The position numbers and the translations under genes are program-made. A stretch of 32,143 nt of DNA from Syntrophales bacterium (GTDB taxonomy: Bacteria > Desulfobacterota > Syntrophia > Syntrophales > JADFWA01): positions 1 to 32,143 of the forward strand of contig JAUSPI010000190.1 in assembly GCA_030655775.1 (NCBI GenBank), in the 5' to 3' direction. The first letter of the stretch is position 1. Each line of letters opens with the position of its first letter. The notes beneath the pieces were generated by a model. It had not been told where the DNA came from, searched no databases, and saw nothing but the letters and a program-made list of their open reading frames with translations. Positions 25,332-32,143 of the stretch are shown here, in pieces.

Positions 25332-26699
25332 TTATTTCCGGAGGTCGTATTTTGTCATTTTCAGTTGAAGTCCCTTCCTGCTGAGACCGAGCCGCTTTGC
25401 CGCCTTTGTTATATTTCCGTTACATTCCTCCAGAACCTTGATGATAATCTGTTTTTCTATTTCCGCCGTCTTGCTTTTGATGATGTCTTTAAAAGATTTT
25501 TTTTGGTCTTCAGGCCGGAAAGTTACTACTGCTTCATCCTGGAAATTGAATTCTTCTGGGAGATCTTTGATGGTAATACTATGTCCTTTGGCCATCAACA
25601 CAAGTCTTTCAATAAGATTCTCCAGCTCCCTGATATTCCCGGGCCAGCTATAATTGTGGAAAAGTCTTCTTGCCCCTGAATCAATGTGTTTGATGTTTCG
25701 ATTAAGTTTTTTGTTGAATTTCTCGACAAAAAAATCGGCCAAGGGAATTATATCTTCCTTTCTTTCTCTCAAAGCCGGAAGATGGATGGGTAGGACATTG
25801 AGCCTGTAATAAAGATCATCTCTGAACCTTCCTTCTTTTACGTCCTGAAGAAGGTCCCTGTTTGTGGCTGTAATCAATCTTACATCTACCTTTATTGTCT
25901 GGAGTCCCCCCACCCTTTCAAACTCATGATCCTGTATTACCCTGAGGAGCTTTACCTGCATCTCCTTTGGAATATCGCCTACCTCGTCGAGAAAAAGGAT
26001 TCCCTTATGAGCGAGTTCCAATCTTCCCGGCTTTCTTGAGACTGCACCTGTAAATGCCCCCTTTTCATAACCAAAAAGTTCGCTCTCTATAAGATTTTCT
26101 GAGATGGCGGAACAGTTAATCTTAATAAGTGGATTATTTTTACGGGGACTGTTCCTGTGGATTGCGTTGGCTATCAGTTCCTTTCCTGTCCCTGTTTCTC
26201 CCGTAATGAGGATCGTTGTAGTAGAGGGGGCCACTTTTTTAATCGTATCAAATATTTCAGTCATGCCTTTGCCATAGCCTATGATCTCATATCGGTCTAT
26301 TTCGTCGGGACTCAAAACCACTTCATCTTCACTAAACATTCTGGTTTTGAATGCCTTGTTGATAACGTTCTTCAGGTCGTCCTGTTCAAATGGTTTGGTG
26401 ATGTAATCAAATGCCCCCTTCTTCAGGGCATCCACCGCTGTGTCTATCGTGCCGTGAGCGGTAATGATAATGACCGGTATTGAGGGGTAGTCCCTGACCG
26501 TTTTTTCCAGAAGACCCATGCCGTCAAGCCCGGGCATTTTGAGGTCGGTTACAATTACTGCAACATCACTGGTCGCCAGTATATCGAGAGCTTTAAGGCC
26601 ATTGGAGGCAGTAGCAACCTCATAGTTTTCTTTTTTGAGCATGGCCTTTAAAACCAGCCGCATATTTAATTCGTCATCAACAACTAAGATTCTTCGCAT
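25332..26699 (-). CDS. Sigma-54-dependent response regulator (NtrC family)
   Basis: DNA-binding transcription activator for sigma-54 promoters. The 455 aa contain a receiver domain (1-120; acidic pocket Asp8-Asp9, phospho-acceptor Asp52 in VIVTDLKMPG, Lys in YITKPFEQDD). The AAA+ domain has Walker A GETGTGKE, the sigma-54 contact loop YEKGAFTGA and LFLDEVGDIP as Walker B. The C-terminal Fis-type helix-turn-helix reads NITKAAKRLGLSRKGLQLKM. It is 140 bp after a histidine kinase gene and just before the ccsA-hem genes. Whether it controls heme genes is open: I found no clear -24/-12 promoter in their leaders. Confidence 0.95.
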   Translation of the reverse strand: MRRILVVDDELNMRLVLKAMLKKENYEVATASNGLKALDILATSDVAVIVTDLKMPGLDGMGLLEKTVRDYPSIPVIIITAHGTIDTAVDALKKGAFDYITKPFEQDDLKNVINKAFKTRMFSEDEVVLSPDEIDRYEIIGYGKGMTEIFDTIKKVAPSTTTILITGETGTGKELIANAIHRNSPRKNNPLIKINCSAISENLIESELFGYEKGAFTGAVSRKPGRLELAHKGILFLDEVGDIPKEMQVKLLRVIQDHEFERVGGLQTIKVDVRLITATNRDLLQDVKEGRFRDDLYYRLNVLPIHLPALRERKEDIIPLADFFVEKFNKKLNRNIKHIDSGARRLFHNYSWPGNIRELENLIERLVLMAKGHSITIKDLPEEFNFQDEAVVTFRPEDQKKSFKDIIKSKTAEIEKQIIIKVLEECNGNITKAAKRLGLSRKGLQLKMTKYDLRK

Positions 26700-26839
26700 A
26701 ACACGTAAATTTATTATGGCATTGCACTGCTGTCAAGGTTATTTTATCGGGCCTGCAAGCAGAAATCAGCAAAAAAAGTGTGGCAGGATATTCTGTTGTC
26801 TCCTTTTGCTTATTCTTTGATTCAAAGCTGACCCCGGTG

Positions 26840-28429
26840 TCATGATTTAATTCTTATATAAAATGTTGTTCCTTTACCTGGATTTGATTTTACCTCAATA
26901 TGACCACCATGTTTTGTGATAATTCTCTGGCAGATCGGGAGGCCAAGACCTGTCCCTTTTTCCTTGGTTGTGAAAAAGGGTTTGAATATATTTTCCATGT
27001 CTTCCTTATTGATGCCTCTGCCGGTGTCCCGGACAGCGATCTCTATGATGGTGGCATCTTCCTTTTCGATCTGTGATGTAGTGAAACTCAAAGTCCCCTC
27101 TTCGGGCATTGCCTCAATCCCATTGAACGCAATATTAAGAAAAACCTGCATCAGTTGCTCACCGTCTACATTTATCTCCGGCAGATCGGGGGAAAGAGAC
27201 TTTTTGATGGTAATCTTTTCTGACAGGTTATCTGCTTTGATCAGGGCGATAGTTTTTTCTATAATATTGTTGATATTTTGCTTTTTTGCATTCACCGTGT
27301 AGGGCTTGGCATAATTGAGAAACTGTGAAACGACATTATTCAGACGATCCACCTCCTCCGTGATGACATCAAGGAGATTTCGGTTTTCGGCGGTATCCAC
27401 TTCTGATCTCAGGTACTGTGCGGCCCCCTTGATGGAACCGAGAGGGTTTCTTATTTCATGGGCAAGCCCGGTTGCCATCTCTTCCAGAAGCACTGATTTT
27501 TCATTCTCCAGTTTTTCGTCGATAGCGTAAAGGGATGTGAATACATCCCTGCCTTCAAAGAAAAGGAAGCTGGCAATTTTTTTTAGTATCAGTTTGACGG
27601 GATCAATAAAGATAACGATTATGAAAGACGTCATTAACATAATGTTAATGGGGGGCAATGTTGAACCCTCTCCAAATAGGCCGATGATGAGGTAAAATAC
27701 GATGGCTGCGAACAATGTAAGGATGAAAATTATAAGAGCCCTGGCCATAATTTCATAGAATTCCGGAAGATGGGGATAAGTAATAATAATCAGAGTAAAA
27801 TATATCAGGGCAGCTATTGCAATGTTTGAGAGGGGAGGAACTGCATAACCATAGTGGTAAAATATGTCGGAAATGCTTGCGGCTGCTGCCATGGCACAGG
27901 CGATGGCAAGATAAACCATCCGTTTTTTTTCTATATCCGATGCCCTTTTTTTAATGGAAGCAAGAAAAGCTGTGTAGCAGTAAACCGATGCGAAGCCAAC
28001 AAACAGATAAGGGATGATATCCAGGTGAGACCATCTGTGAAAAGTTGTAAACAGGGCACCTCCTATCAAGAAACTGCCGAATGTGGTCAAGGCTATAATT
28101 CTCTTCGGAAAGATTTGCCGATTGATGAAGAACCGGCTGAAAGCGAGCAGCAACGGAGGGATTGAAAGAAAGCCCAGATAGTAGATAGCTTTCCAGAAAC
28201 CAATATTGAAAATTCCGTAGAAAAACACCCCGATTTTTTGTAAAAACAGCGCAAAACATAAAAGGGCAAAGGACAGGTAGACGGGGTTCCTCTTTTTTTT
28301 GATTAAAAGGGAAATCGAAATTGTAAGGCTGATCGCCGCTAAGGCAAAAGTTTCCATAGAAAATTTTGTGTCCGAAGGCCAGGTCTGATCTACCAGTGTT
28401 TCAGCTTGGGATAAGATATTTGCAATCAA
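26840..28429 (-). CDS. Membrane histidine kinase, partner of the sigma-54 regulator
   Basis: Sensor kinase likely phosphorylating the adjacent NtrC-type regulator. The 529 aa start with about nine hydrophobic helices (roughly 27-285), with no large periplasmic domain, so the signal may be sensed in the membrane. The HisKA region (about 315-380) has His324 in GLAHEIRNPLGSIKG. The ATPase domain has MQVFLNIAFNGIEAMP (N box), VRDTGRGI (G1), FFTTKEKGTGLGL (F/G2 boxes) and GKGTTFYIRI. The start is uncertain: the longest frame uses TTG at 28429, and an ATG at 28357 would remove 24 residues but keep all helices. Neither has a strong ribosome binding site. Confidence 0.92.
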   Translation of the reverse strand: MIANILSQAETLVDQTWPSDTKFSMETFALAAISLTISISLLIKKKRNPVYLSFALLCFALFLQKIGVFFYGIFNIGFWKAIYYLGFLSIPPLLLAFSRFFINRQIFPKRIIALTTFGSFLIGGALFTTFHRWSHLDIIPYLFVGFASVYCYTAFLASIKKRASDIEKKRMVYLAIACAMAAAASISDIFYHYGYAVPPLSNIAIAALIYFTLIIITYPHLPEFYEIMARALIIFILTLFAAIVFYLIIGLFGEGSTLPPINIMLMTSFIIVIFIDPVKLILKKIASFLFFEGRDVFTSLYAIDEKLENEKSVLLEEMATGLAHEIRNPLGSIKGAAQYLRSEVDTAENRNLLDVITEEVDRLNNVVSQFLNYAKPYTVNAKKQNINNIIEKTIALIKADNLSEKITIKKSLSPDLPEINVDGEQLMQVFLNIAFNGIEAMPEEGTLSFTTSQIEKEDATIIEIAVRDTGRGINKEDMENIFKPFFTTKEKGTGLGLPICQRIITKHGGHIEVKSNPGKGTTFYIRIKS

Positions 28430-28520
28430 ACCGGCAGATTAGATTTTTTGACGCTATGATATCTGCAAATAAAGGGTAAGTCAAGTTTGTGGAAACAGAT
28501 TTGGAATCTATTCCCATGGA

Positions 28521-28600
28521 TGAACTGAACAGCGAGCGCATTATTCTTCGAATTCCTTCGTTCCCCGCTGCTTGCGGCGGGGTTAGCGAGCGAATAAAAA
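28521..28600. repeat. Interspersed repeat C, copy 2
   Basis: It starts TGAACTGAACAGCGAGCGCATT like the copy at 24274, but has about 20 extra bases (ATTCTTCGAATTCCTTCGTT) before the CCCCGCTGCTTGCGGCGGGG hairpin. It then ends GTTAGCGAGCGAATAAA. The octamer AGCGAGCG flanks the hairpin as a direct repeat. Confidence 0.75.
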
Positions 28601-28814
28601 ATAGACATTTTCCTTACCCCGATAAACGGGATAAGTGCGTTAACGAATTTGCTTTCTACCAGAAAGCAAATTCTAACTTACTAAACAGCTCACTATGCCA
28701 CTTTGCGGCATTATAATTGGAAGTAACTCATGTTTTTAACAAATGCGTTATTTCTGGCAGATATTGAGAAATGTTAACTACTTGCAACACATTTGCAAAT
28801 TTAAGTTACTTGGA

Positions 28815-28867
28815 AGTCGGAGATTATTCTTCGAATTACTTCGTTCCCCGCAACTTGTTGCGGGGAG
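28815..28867. repeat. Interspersed repeat C, partial copy 3
   Basis: AGTCGGAGATTATTCTTCG is followed by AATTACTTCGTTCCCCGC and the closing arm GCGGGG. It shares the TTATTCTTCGAATT and CTTCGTTCCCCGC words with copy 2 and the AGTCGGAGATT start with the second half of copy 1. Confidence 0.65.
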
Positions 28868-28962
28868 ATGCAATACCGTGGCGCCTCGCCTGCCATTGAG
28901 AGGCATGGCAAAAAGGTCAGGGGAAAAAGGGACGAGGACAGTTTTTCTGCCTTGGAAAACGC

Positions 28963-28998
28963 AAAAGCCCCCGTAATAGATATATTAAAGGGGCTTTT
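28963..28998 (-). terminator. Candidate terminator of the decarboxylase operon
   Basis: AAAAGCCCC (28963-28971) pairs with GGGGCTTTT (28990-28998), a 9-bp stem with an 18-nt AT-rich loop. On the minus strand it lies about 60 nt after the biotin-carrier stop and ends in TTTT. The loop is long and the T-run short, so efficiency is uncertain. Confidence 0.6.
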
Positions 28999-29055
28999 AC
29001 CGATAGAGCAAACTAAAGCTACTTTTGGTGTATCGTTTGTGCCGATACGATGTCT

Positions 29056-29271
29056 TTACTCTATGATCATCAAGAGCTGATCAACATCCACGGCATCTTT
29101 CTCTTTTACGTTGATTTCTTTCACTACACCGTCTATTGGAGAGAAGATGGGATTTTCCATTTTCATCGCCTCGAGTACCAGAAGTTCATCATCTTCTTTT
29201 ACTTCCTGACCAGGTTTAACAAGAATCTGCCAAATGTTTCCCGGCATTGGAGCGAGTATTTCTTCACTCAT
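29056..29271 (-). CDS. Small biotin carrier protein of a Na+-translocating decarboxylase
   Basis: Biotinyl (lipoyl-fold) domain that carries the carboxyl group from the carboxyltransferase to the membrane beta subunit. From the ATG at 29271 it is 71 aa; AGGAGG is 7 nt upstream, whereas an ATG two codons earlier is too close to it. The biotinylated lysine is in LVLEAMKMENPI, and the usual Gly residues of the hammerhead (SPIDGVVKEINV) are present. It is a stand-alone domain without the Pro/Ala linker of longer carriers. It lies 70 bp after the beta subunit gene. Lipoylation is unlikely given EAMKM. Confidence 0.95.
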   Translation of the reverse strand: MSEEILAPMPGNIWQILVKPGQEVKEDDELLVLEAMKMENPIFSPIDGVVKEINVKEKDAVDVDQLLMIIE

Positions 29272-29340
29272 TTGCATTCCTCCTTTTAAGGTTTTTATCG
29301 AATTACCCCATGTACTTAGACGAACGGGGATTAATTCCTG

Positions 29341-30465
29341 TTACTTTAATAACGTCAGAAATAGTCCTGCTGCTGATACTGTACCAATCACGCCGGCCAC
29401 ATTGGGTCCCATCGCGTGCATCAGAATAAAGTTACGCTTGTCATTCTTTGACGCCACAACCTGCGAGACACGCGCGGCCATGGGTACCGCCGACACACCA
29501 GCCGAACCGATCAGAGGATTTATCTTCTCTTTTAAGAAAAGGTTGAAGATCTTGGCAAGGGCAAGACCTCCGAATGTGCTGAAACTGAAGGCGACTAATC
29601 CAAGGAAGAATATGAAGAGCGATTGCTGTTTCAAAAAGAGCTCTGCCGGCATAGCAGCGCCAACACATAGACCTAAAAATATCGTTACAATATTTATCAA
29701 TTCATTCGATGCTGCCTTGGAGAGACGTTCGACCACACCGCATTCCTTGAACAGATTACCCAGCATCAGCATTGCCATCAAAGGCGCGGATTCGGGGATA
29801 AGGAGACAGATGATACCTGTCGCCATCAGCGGGAAACAAATCTTTTCAAGCTTGCTGACCGGCCGTGTCTGTTTCATCTTGATTTTGCGCTCTGCCTCGG
29901 TCGTCATCAGGTTCATTATCGGCGGCTGGATTATCGGTACCATTGCCATATATGAATAGGCTGCCAATGCTGTCGCACCTAAGAGGTGTGGAGCAAGCTG
30001 CGCCGTTAAGAATATCGTTGTAGGTCCGTCGGCCCCTCCTATGATTCCGATACAGGCGGCCTCCTTGAGGTCAAATCCTAAGAAGAGAGCAATAAAGAAA
30101 GCCATATAAACACCGAATTGTGCCGCCGCACCGAGAAGAAGAGTCTTCGGATTGGACAAAACCGGCCCAAAATCGGTCAAGGCGCCTATACCCATAAAGA
30201 TAATCGGTGGCAGTAGGTCCCACTTATCGATAGTGAAATGGTAAAAAACCCAGAGAAGGCCGTGACCTTCTTTCATAAGACCTGTCATTGGCAGGTTTAC
30301 AACGAATATTCCAAAACCTATGGGAACCAGAAGCAAAGGTTCGTAATTCTTAGTTATAGCAAGCCAGATAAAAGTAAAAGCTATTACCCACATTATAACA
30401 TTTCCGAAGGTTATATTTAAAAACCCTGTACCTTCAATGACCTTTACAAATAAACTCAAATCCAT
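29341..30465 (-). CDS. Sodium ion-translocating decarboxylase beta subunit
   Basis: Integral membrane subunit that decarboxylates carboxybiotin and pumps Na+ outward (OadB/GcdB/MmdB family). The 374 aa protein has about ten hydrophobic segments. The family's key motif, IGGADGPTTIFLTAQLAP, contains the aspartate involved in Na+ and proton movement, and GSAGVSAVPMAARVSQ and MGPNVAGVIGTVSAAG are also characteristic. AGGAGGT lies 12 nt before the ATG. It sits between a 47-aa gamma-type protein and the small biotin carrier. The substrate (oxaloacetate, methylmalonyl-CoA, glutaconyl-CoA or malonate) is set by an alpha subunit not in the window. Confidence 0.95.
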   Translation of the reverse strand: MDLSLFVKVIEGTGFLNITFGNVIMWVIAFTFIWLAITKNYEPLLLVPIGFGIFVVNLPMTGLMKEGHGLLWVFYHFTIDKWDLLPPIIFMGIGALTDFGPVLSNPKTLLLGAAAQFGVYMAFFIALFLGFDLKEAACIGIIGGADGPTTIFLTAQLAPHLLGATALAAYSYMAMVPIIQPPIMNLMTTEAERKIKMKQTRPVSKLEKICFPLMATGIICLLIPESAPLMAMLMLGNLFKECGVVERLSKAASNELINIVTIFLGLCVGAAMPAELFLKQQSLFIFFLGLVAFSFSTFGGLALAKIFNLFLKEKINPLIGSAGVSAVPMAARVSQVVASKNDKRNFILMHAMGPNVAGVIGTVSAAGLFLTLLK

Positions 30466-30517
30466 GTCTATTATTTTACCTCCTTAACTTACCTTCCGAA
30501 AGATGGATTTTCTTTGA

Positions 30518-30661
30518 TTAACCTTCCTTCTTCTCTTTTTTCGTAAACAGAGCAGCGATTTTACCAAGGGCCATAACTGATAACATTAATATTATAAGGC
30601 AGACAAAAACACCGCTAAATCCGACAGCAAATACCTTCATTGCTTCTCCCCAATCAACCAT
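30518..30661 (-). CDS. OadG-like small gamma subunit of the decarboxylase
   Basis: A 47-aa protein starting MVDWGEAMKVFAVGFSGVF, with one membrane helix (about 10-34) and a Lys-rich tail (FTKKEKKEG). AGGAGG lies 6 nt before the ATG and the stop is TAA. Size, single helix and position just before the beta subunit fit the OadG/gamma family, which stabilises the complex in the membrane. Short gamma proteins diverge fast, so the assignment rests mostly on context. Confidence 0.85.
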   Translation of the reverse strand: MVDWGEAMKVFAVGFSGVFVCLIILMLSVMALGKIAALFTKKEKKEG

Positions 30662-31112
30662 TTCCAACCTCCTGACAACGTGGCTTTTTTATACCGGTAC
30701 AACCCGGAAATCTCTTTGCCTGACCGGAAAGGGATCTCCATTTAAATTTTATTAAAAAATAAAAAGAACGATAAAACCCTTCTAAATACTTTTATCCACT
30801 ATCAGTGTTAAACTGAGCTCCGCTAATAACAAGAATTTCGAGCAATGTCAAGATTATTTTGTAAATGTATCTGATTTAACAGACTATGCCTTTAATGCTT
30901 CGAATTTATTTTAGAATGAAGGTGTTATAAAATCTGTCCAAGATGAATTTTGAGTCCGTTGCAGGCTTAATAAACAGCTCAACATAGGACAGATATTTCT
31001 TAACGATTGGTCCTGTTTTCCGTTAAGGTGTGGTGATAAATATACGATTAGAAAGCTTTTCAAAAAGGGACTTTTCGTGTATTAATCTTTTTGGGAGAGA
31101 GAGTAAAGCGAA
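30662..31112. other. Divergent intergenic region (451 bp)
   Basis: Region between the minus-strand decarboxylase operon and the plus-strand DUF364-like gene, so it should contain both promoters. It is AT-rich, with no frame worth calling. I see no repeat of the families found elsewhere in the window and no confident promoter boxes. Confidence 0.5.
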
Positions 31113-31874
31113 ATGATACCAACCGGTGAAATATCAAATCGTTTTTATGAATATCTTTCCGGAAGAGGGGGCGATCTGCTGGTAAAGGAGGTCAGAATAG
31201 GTCTCAGCTATCTGGGTGTGAAACTGGAAGAAAACCGGATGGGACTGGCTGCGGTGTTGGGGCACGAATTAACCCCGGGCTGTTCGGTTTTTGATGAGGC
31301 CGGCAAACTTGTTGGTTCAAAGGCTTTTGATCTTTTGAGGCGTCTCGTCGATGGTAAAACCCCCCTTGAAAAAGCGCTGGGACTGGCTACGGCGAATGCT
31401 ATAATTCATCCGGAGCCGACTGAGCAGGAAAAAGACGCACTCGCATTGATCAATCTTGGATCAGAAGACAGGGTCGCCATGATAGGACTTTTTCGTCCTC
31501 TGGTGCAACGGATAAAGAAAACCGGGGCATCTCTTTCCATTATTGAGAGGAATCCGGCTCTGATGGAGGTTCTGGATAAAAAGGACAGAGAAAAAATACT
31601 CAGAGAGTGTACAGTTGCTATCATTACCGCTACCACACTGTTGAATGATACCATGGAGGAGGTGCTAAACGGCCTGGGGAGTCCCCGGCATGTTGCGGTG
31701 CTGGGTCCTTCCACGCCAATGTGCGGTGAAATGTTTGAAGGGACGCAGGTAAGCCATTTAGGAGGTTCTGCACTGCTCAATACAGACAAGATTATGCAGA
31801 TTATTTCTGAAGGTGGAGGAACATCTGCTTTGCGGCCCTATCTGCGGTTTGTCAACATCCTGCTGGATAAATGA
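31113..31874 (+). CDS. DUF364-like (putative heavy-metal chelation domain) protein
   Basis: A 253-aa cytoplasmic protein resembling the DUF364/DUF4213 group. The N-terminal part is an enolase-like half (VKEVRIGLSYLGVKLEENRMGLAAVLGHEL, LEKALGLATANAIIHPEP). The C-terminal Rossmann-like half has VAMIGLFRPLVQRIKKTGASLSIIERNP, VAIITATTLLNDTMEEVL and VAVLGPSTPMCGEMF. The family is loosely linked to metal or metal-cofactor handling; no precise reaction is established that I know of. GGGAGAGAGAG precedes the ATG. It stands alone, divergent from the decarboxylase operon. Family recognition is by pattern memory only. Confidence 0.8.
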   Translation: MIPTGEISNRFYEYLSGRGGDLLVKEVRIGLSYLGVKLEENRMGLAAVLGHELTPGCSVFDEAGKLVGSKAFDLLRRLVDGKTPLEKALGLATANAIIHPEPTEQEKDALALINLGSEDRVAMIGLFRPLVQRIKKTGASLSIIERNPALMEVLDKKDREKILRECTVAIITATTLLNDTMEEVLNGLGSPRHVAVLGPSTPMCGEMFEGTQVSHLGGSALLNTDKIMQIISEGGGTSALRPYLRFVNILLDK

Positions 31875-31881
31875 CAGTCTT

Positions 31882-31907
31882 GTAAAAGACTTTTTACGAA
31901 TACATCC
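31882..31907. repeat. Relic end of element A
   Basis: CTTTTTACGAATACATC (31890-31906) equals the right terminal repeat of the element at 18812-19022. Just before it, TTGTAAAAGA looks like a shortened opposite end. It lies 10 bp after the DUF364-like gene and may be a deletion remnant that kept only the ends. Confidence 0.6.
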
Positions 31908-31994
31908 AAGATTAGGCGTGTCAGAGTCTTTATTCTCCACAACTGCGTTTTTTGCGCAGATGTTGGTACCAGTTCAAGCAGCAAGACTTAGTTA

Positions 31995-32143
31995 AGAGTG
32001 TAAAGTGAGCTAAAGTGACTAAAGTTAAAAAATGCGCTTTCAGCGCAGCCTGTTTCGAATTTGACCGCGCCGAAGGCGTGTACATTAACTTTAGCTCACT
32101 TTAGGCACTTCAAACTTTAGGCACTTTTGGGGTTGCGGCTTTG
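31995..32143. repeat. Interspersed palindromic repeat B, copy 2 (inverted, reaches window end)
   Basis: Reverse complement of the sequence at 7766-7917 with only scattered differences, including the CGCCTTCGGCG and GCGCTGAAAGCGC mini-hairpins and the shared CAAAGCCGCAAC end. It may continue beyond the window. No gene is seen from 31875 to the end. Confidence 0.8.

Larger units (their letters stand above)
28430..28962. other. Gene-free gap with repeat C copies
   Basis: No supportable gene. Open frames of 70-77 codons on the plus strand run through repeat sequence and have no ribosome binding sites. The stretch holds one long copy of repeat C (28521-28600), a partial one (28815-28867), and AT-rich sequence upstream of the histidine kinase, where its promoter should lie. 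Confidence 0.6.

Noticed and set aside
28489-28976. Plus-strand frames of 75-77 codons
   Set aside because: They run through repeat C hairpins and AT-rich DNA, with no starts or motifs that suggest translation.

Overview
The window reads as a chromosomal segment of an anaerobic Desulfobacterota (deltaproteobacterial) bacterium, probably from a syntroph or sulfate-reducer relative. This is inferred from gene content only: a siroheme-dependent (Ahb) heme pathway, a selenocysteine formate dehydrogenase, a sodium-pumping decarboxylase, an NtrC-type two-component pair, a CHASE2 cyclase and many interspersed palindromic repeats. No rRNA or other marker gene is present to fix the taxon. Most genes lie on the minus strand. 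Plus-strand features are the tRNA-Thr, the formate dehydrogenase pair and the final DUF364-like gene.

Layout. (1) 0.4-3.4 kb: an MCE/Mla-type lipid transporter (mlaE-mlaF-mlaD, minus strand); its MlaD has a long helical region and a beta-rich C-terminus. (2) 3.5-7.7 kb: a cell-wall precursor cluster with an alanine racemase carrying an unrecognised ~255-residue C-terminal extension, followed by two tandem D-Ala-D-Ala ligase paralogues. The first ligase keeps the Glu-Ser-Tyr active-site triad. The second has Glu-Cys-Phe, where Phe is the change associated with D-Ala-D-lactate (depsipeptide) ligases. (3) 7.9-10.1 kb: a CHASE2 adenylate/guanylate cyclase. (4) 10.2-14.4 kb, plus strand: tRNA-Thr(CGU), a structured leader resembling a molybdenum-cofactor riboswitch, then a Tat-exported selenocysteine formate dehydrogenase alpha subunit (read through an in-frame TGA) and its four-cluster Fe-S beta subunit, closed by a strong terminator. 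(5) 14.4-25.3 kb, minus strand: an isochorismatase-like hydrolase, a nitroreductase and a large heme cluster in transcription order ccsA-like, hemA, hemC, cobA-hemD fusion, ahbC, hemB, ahbD, one AhbA/B-type siroheme decarboxylase subunit, nitroreductase. (6) 25.3-28.4 kb: a histidine kinase and sigma-54 response regulator directly upstream of the heme genes. (7) 28.4-30.7 kb: a Na+-translocating decarboxylase module (47-aa gamma, beta, 71-aa biotin carrier) with no carboxyltransferase subunit. (8) 31.1-31.9 kb: a DUF364-like protein.

How the genes work together. The heme cluster supplies most steps from glutamyl-tRNA through uroporphyrinogen III and precorrin-2 to siroheme decarboxylation and heme. 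GSA aminotransferase, the precorrin-2 dehydrogenase/ferrochelatase and a second AhbA/B subunit are not seen. The adjacent CcsA-like protein would use heme for cytochrome c maturation. The formate dehydrogenase would feed electrons from the periplasmic side, and the decarboxylase would build a sodium gradient.

Mobile and structural DNA. Two 211-bp non-coding elements with 18-bp terminal inverted repeats and perfect 4-bp target duplications (AACC, TACT) are clear MITE-like insertions; one landed exactly at the nitroreductase stop codon. At least three other repeat families occupy gaps between genes. hemC appears to start at a rare ATT codon.
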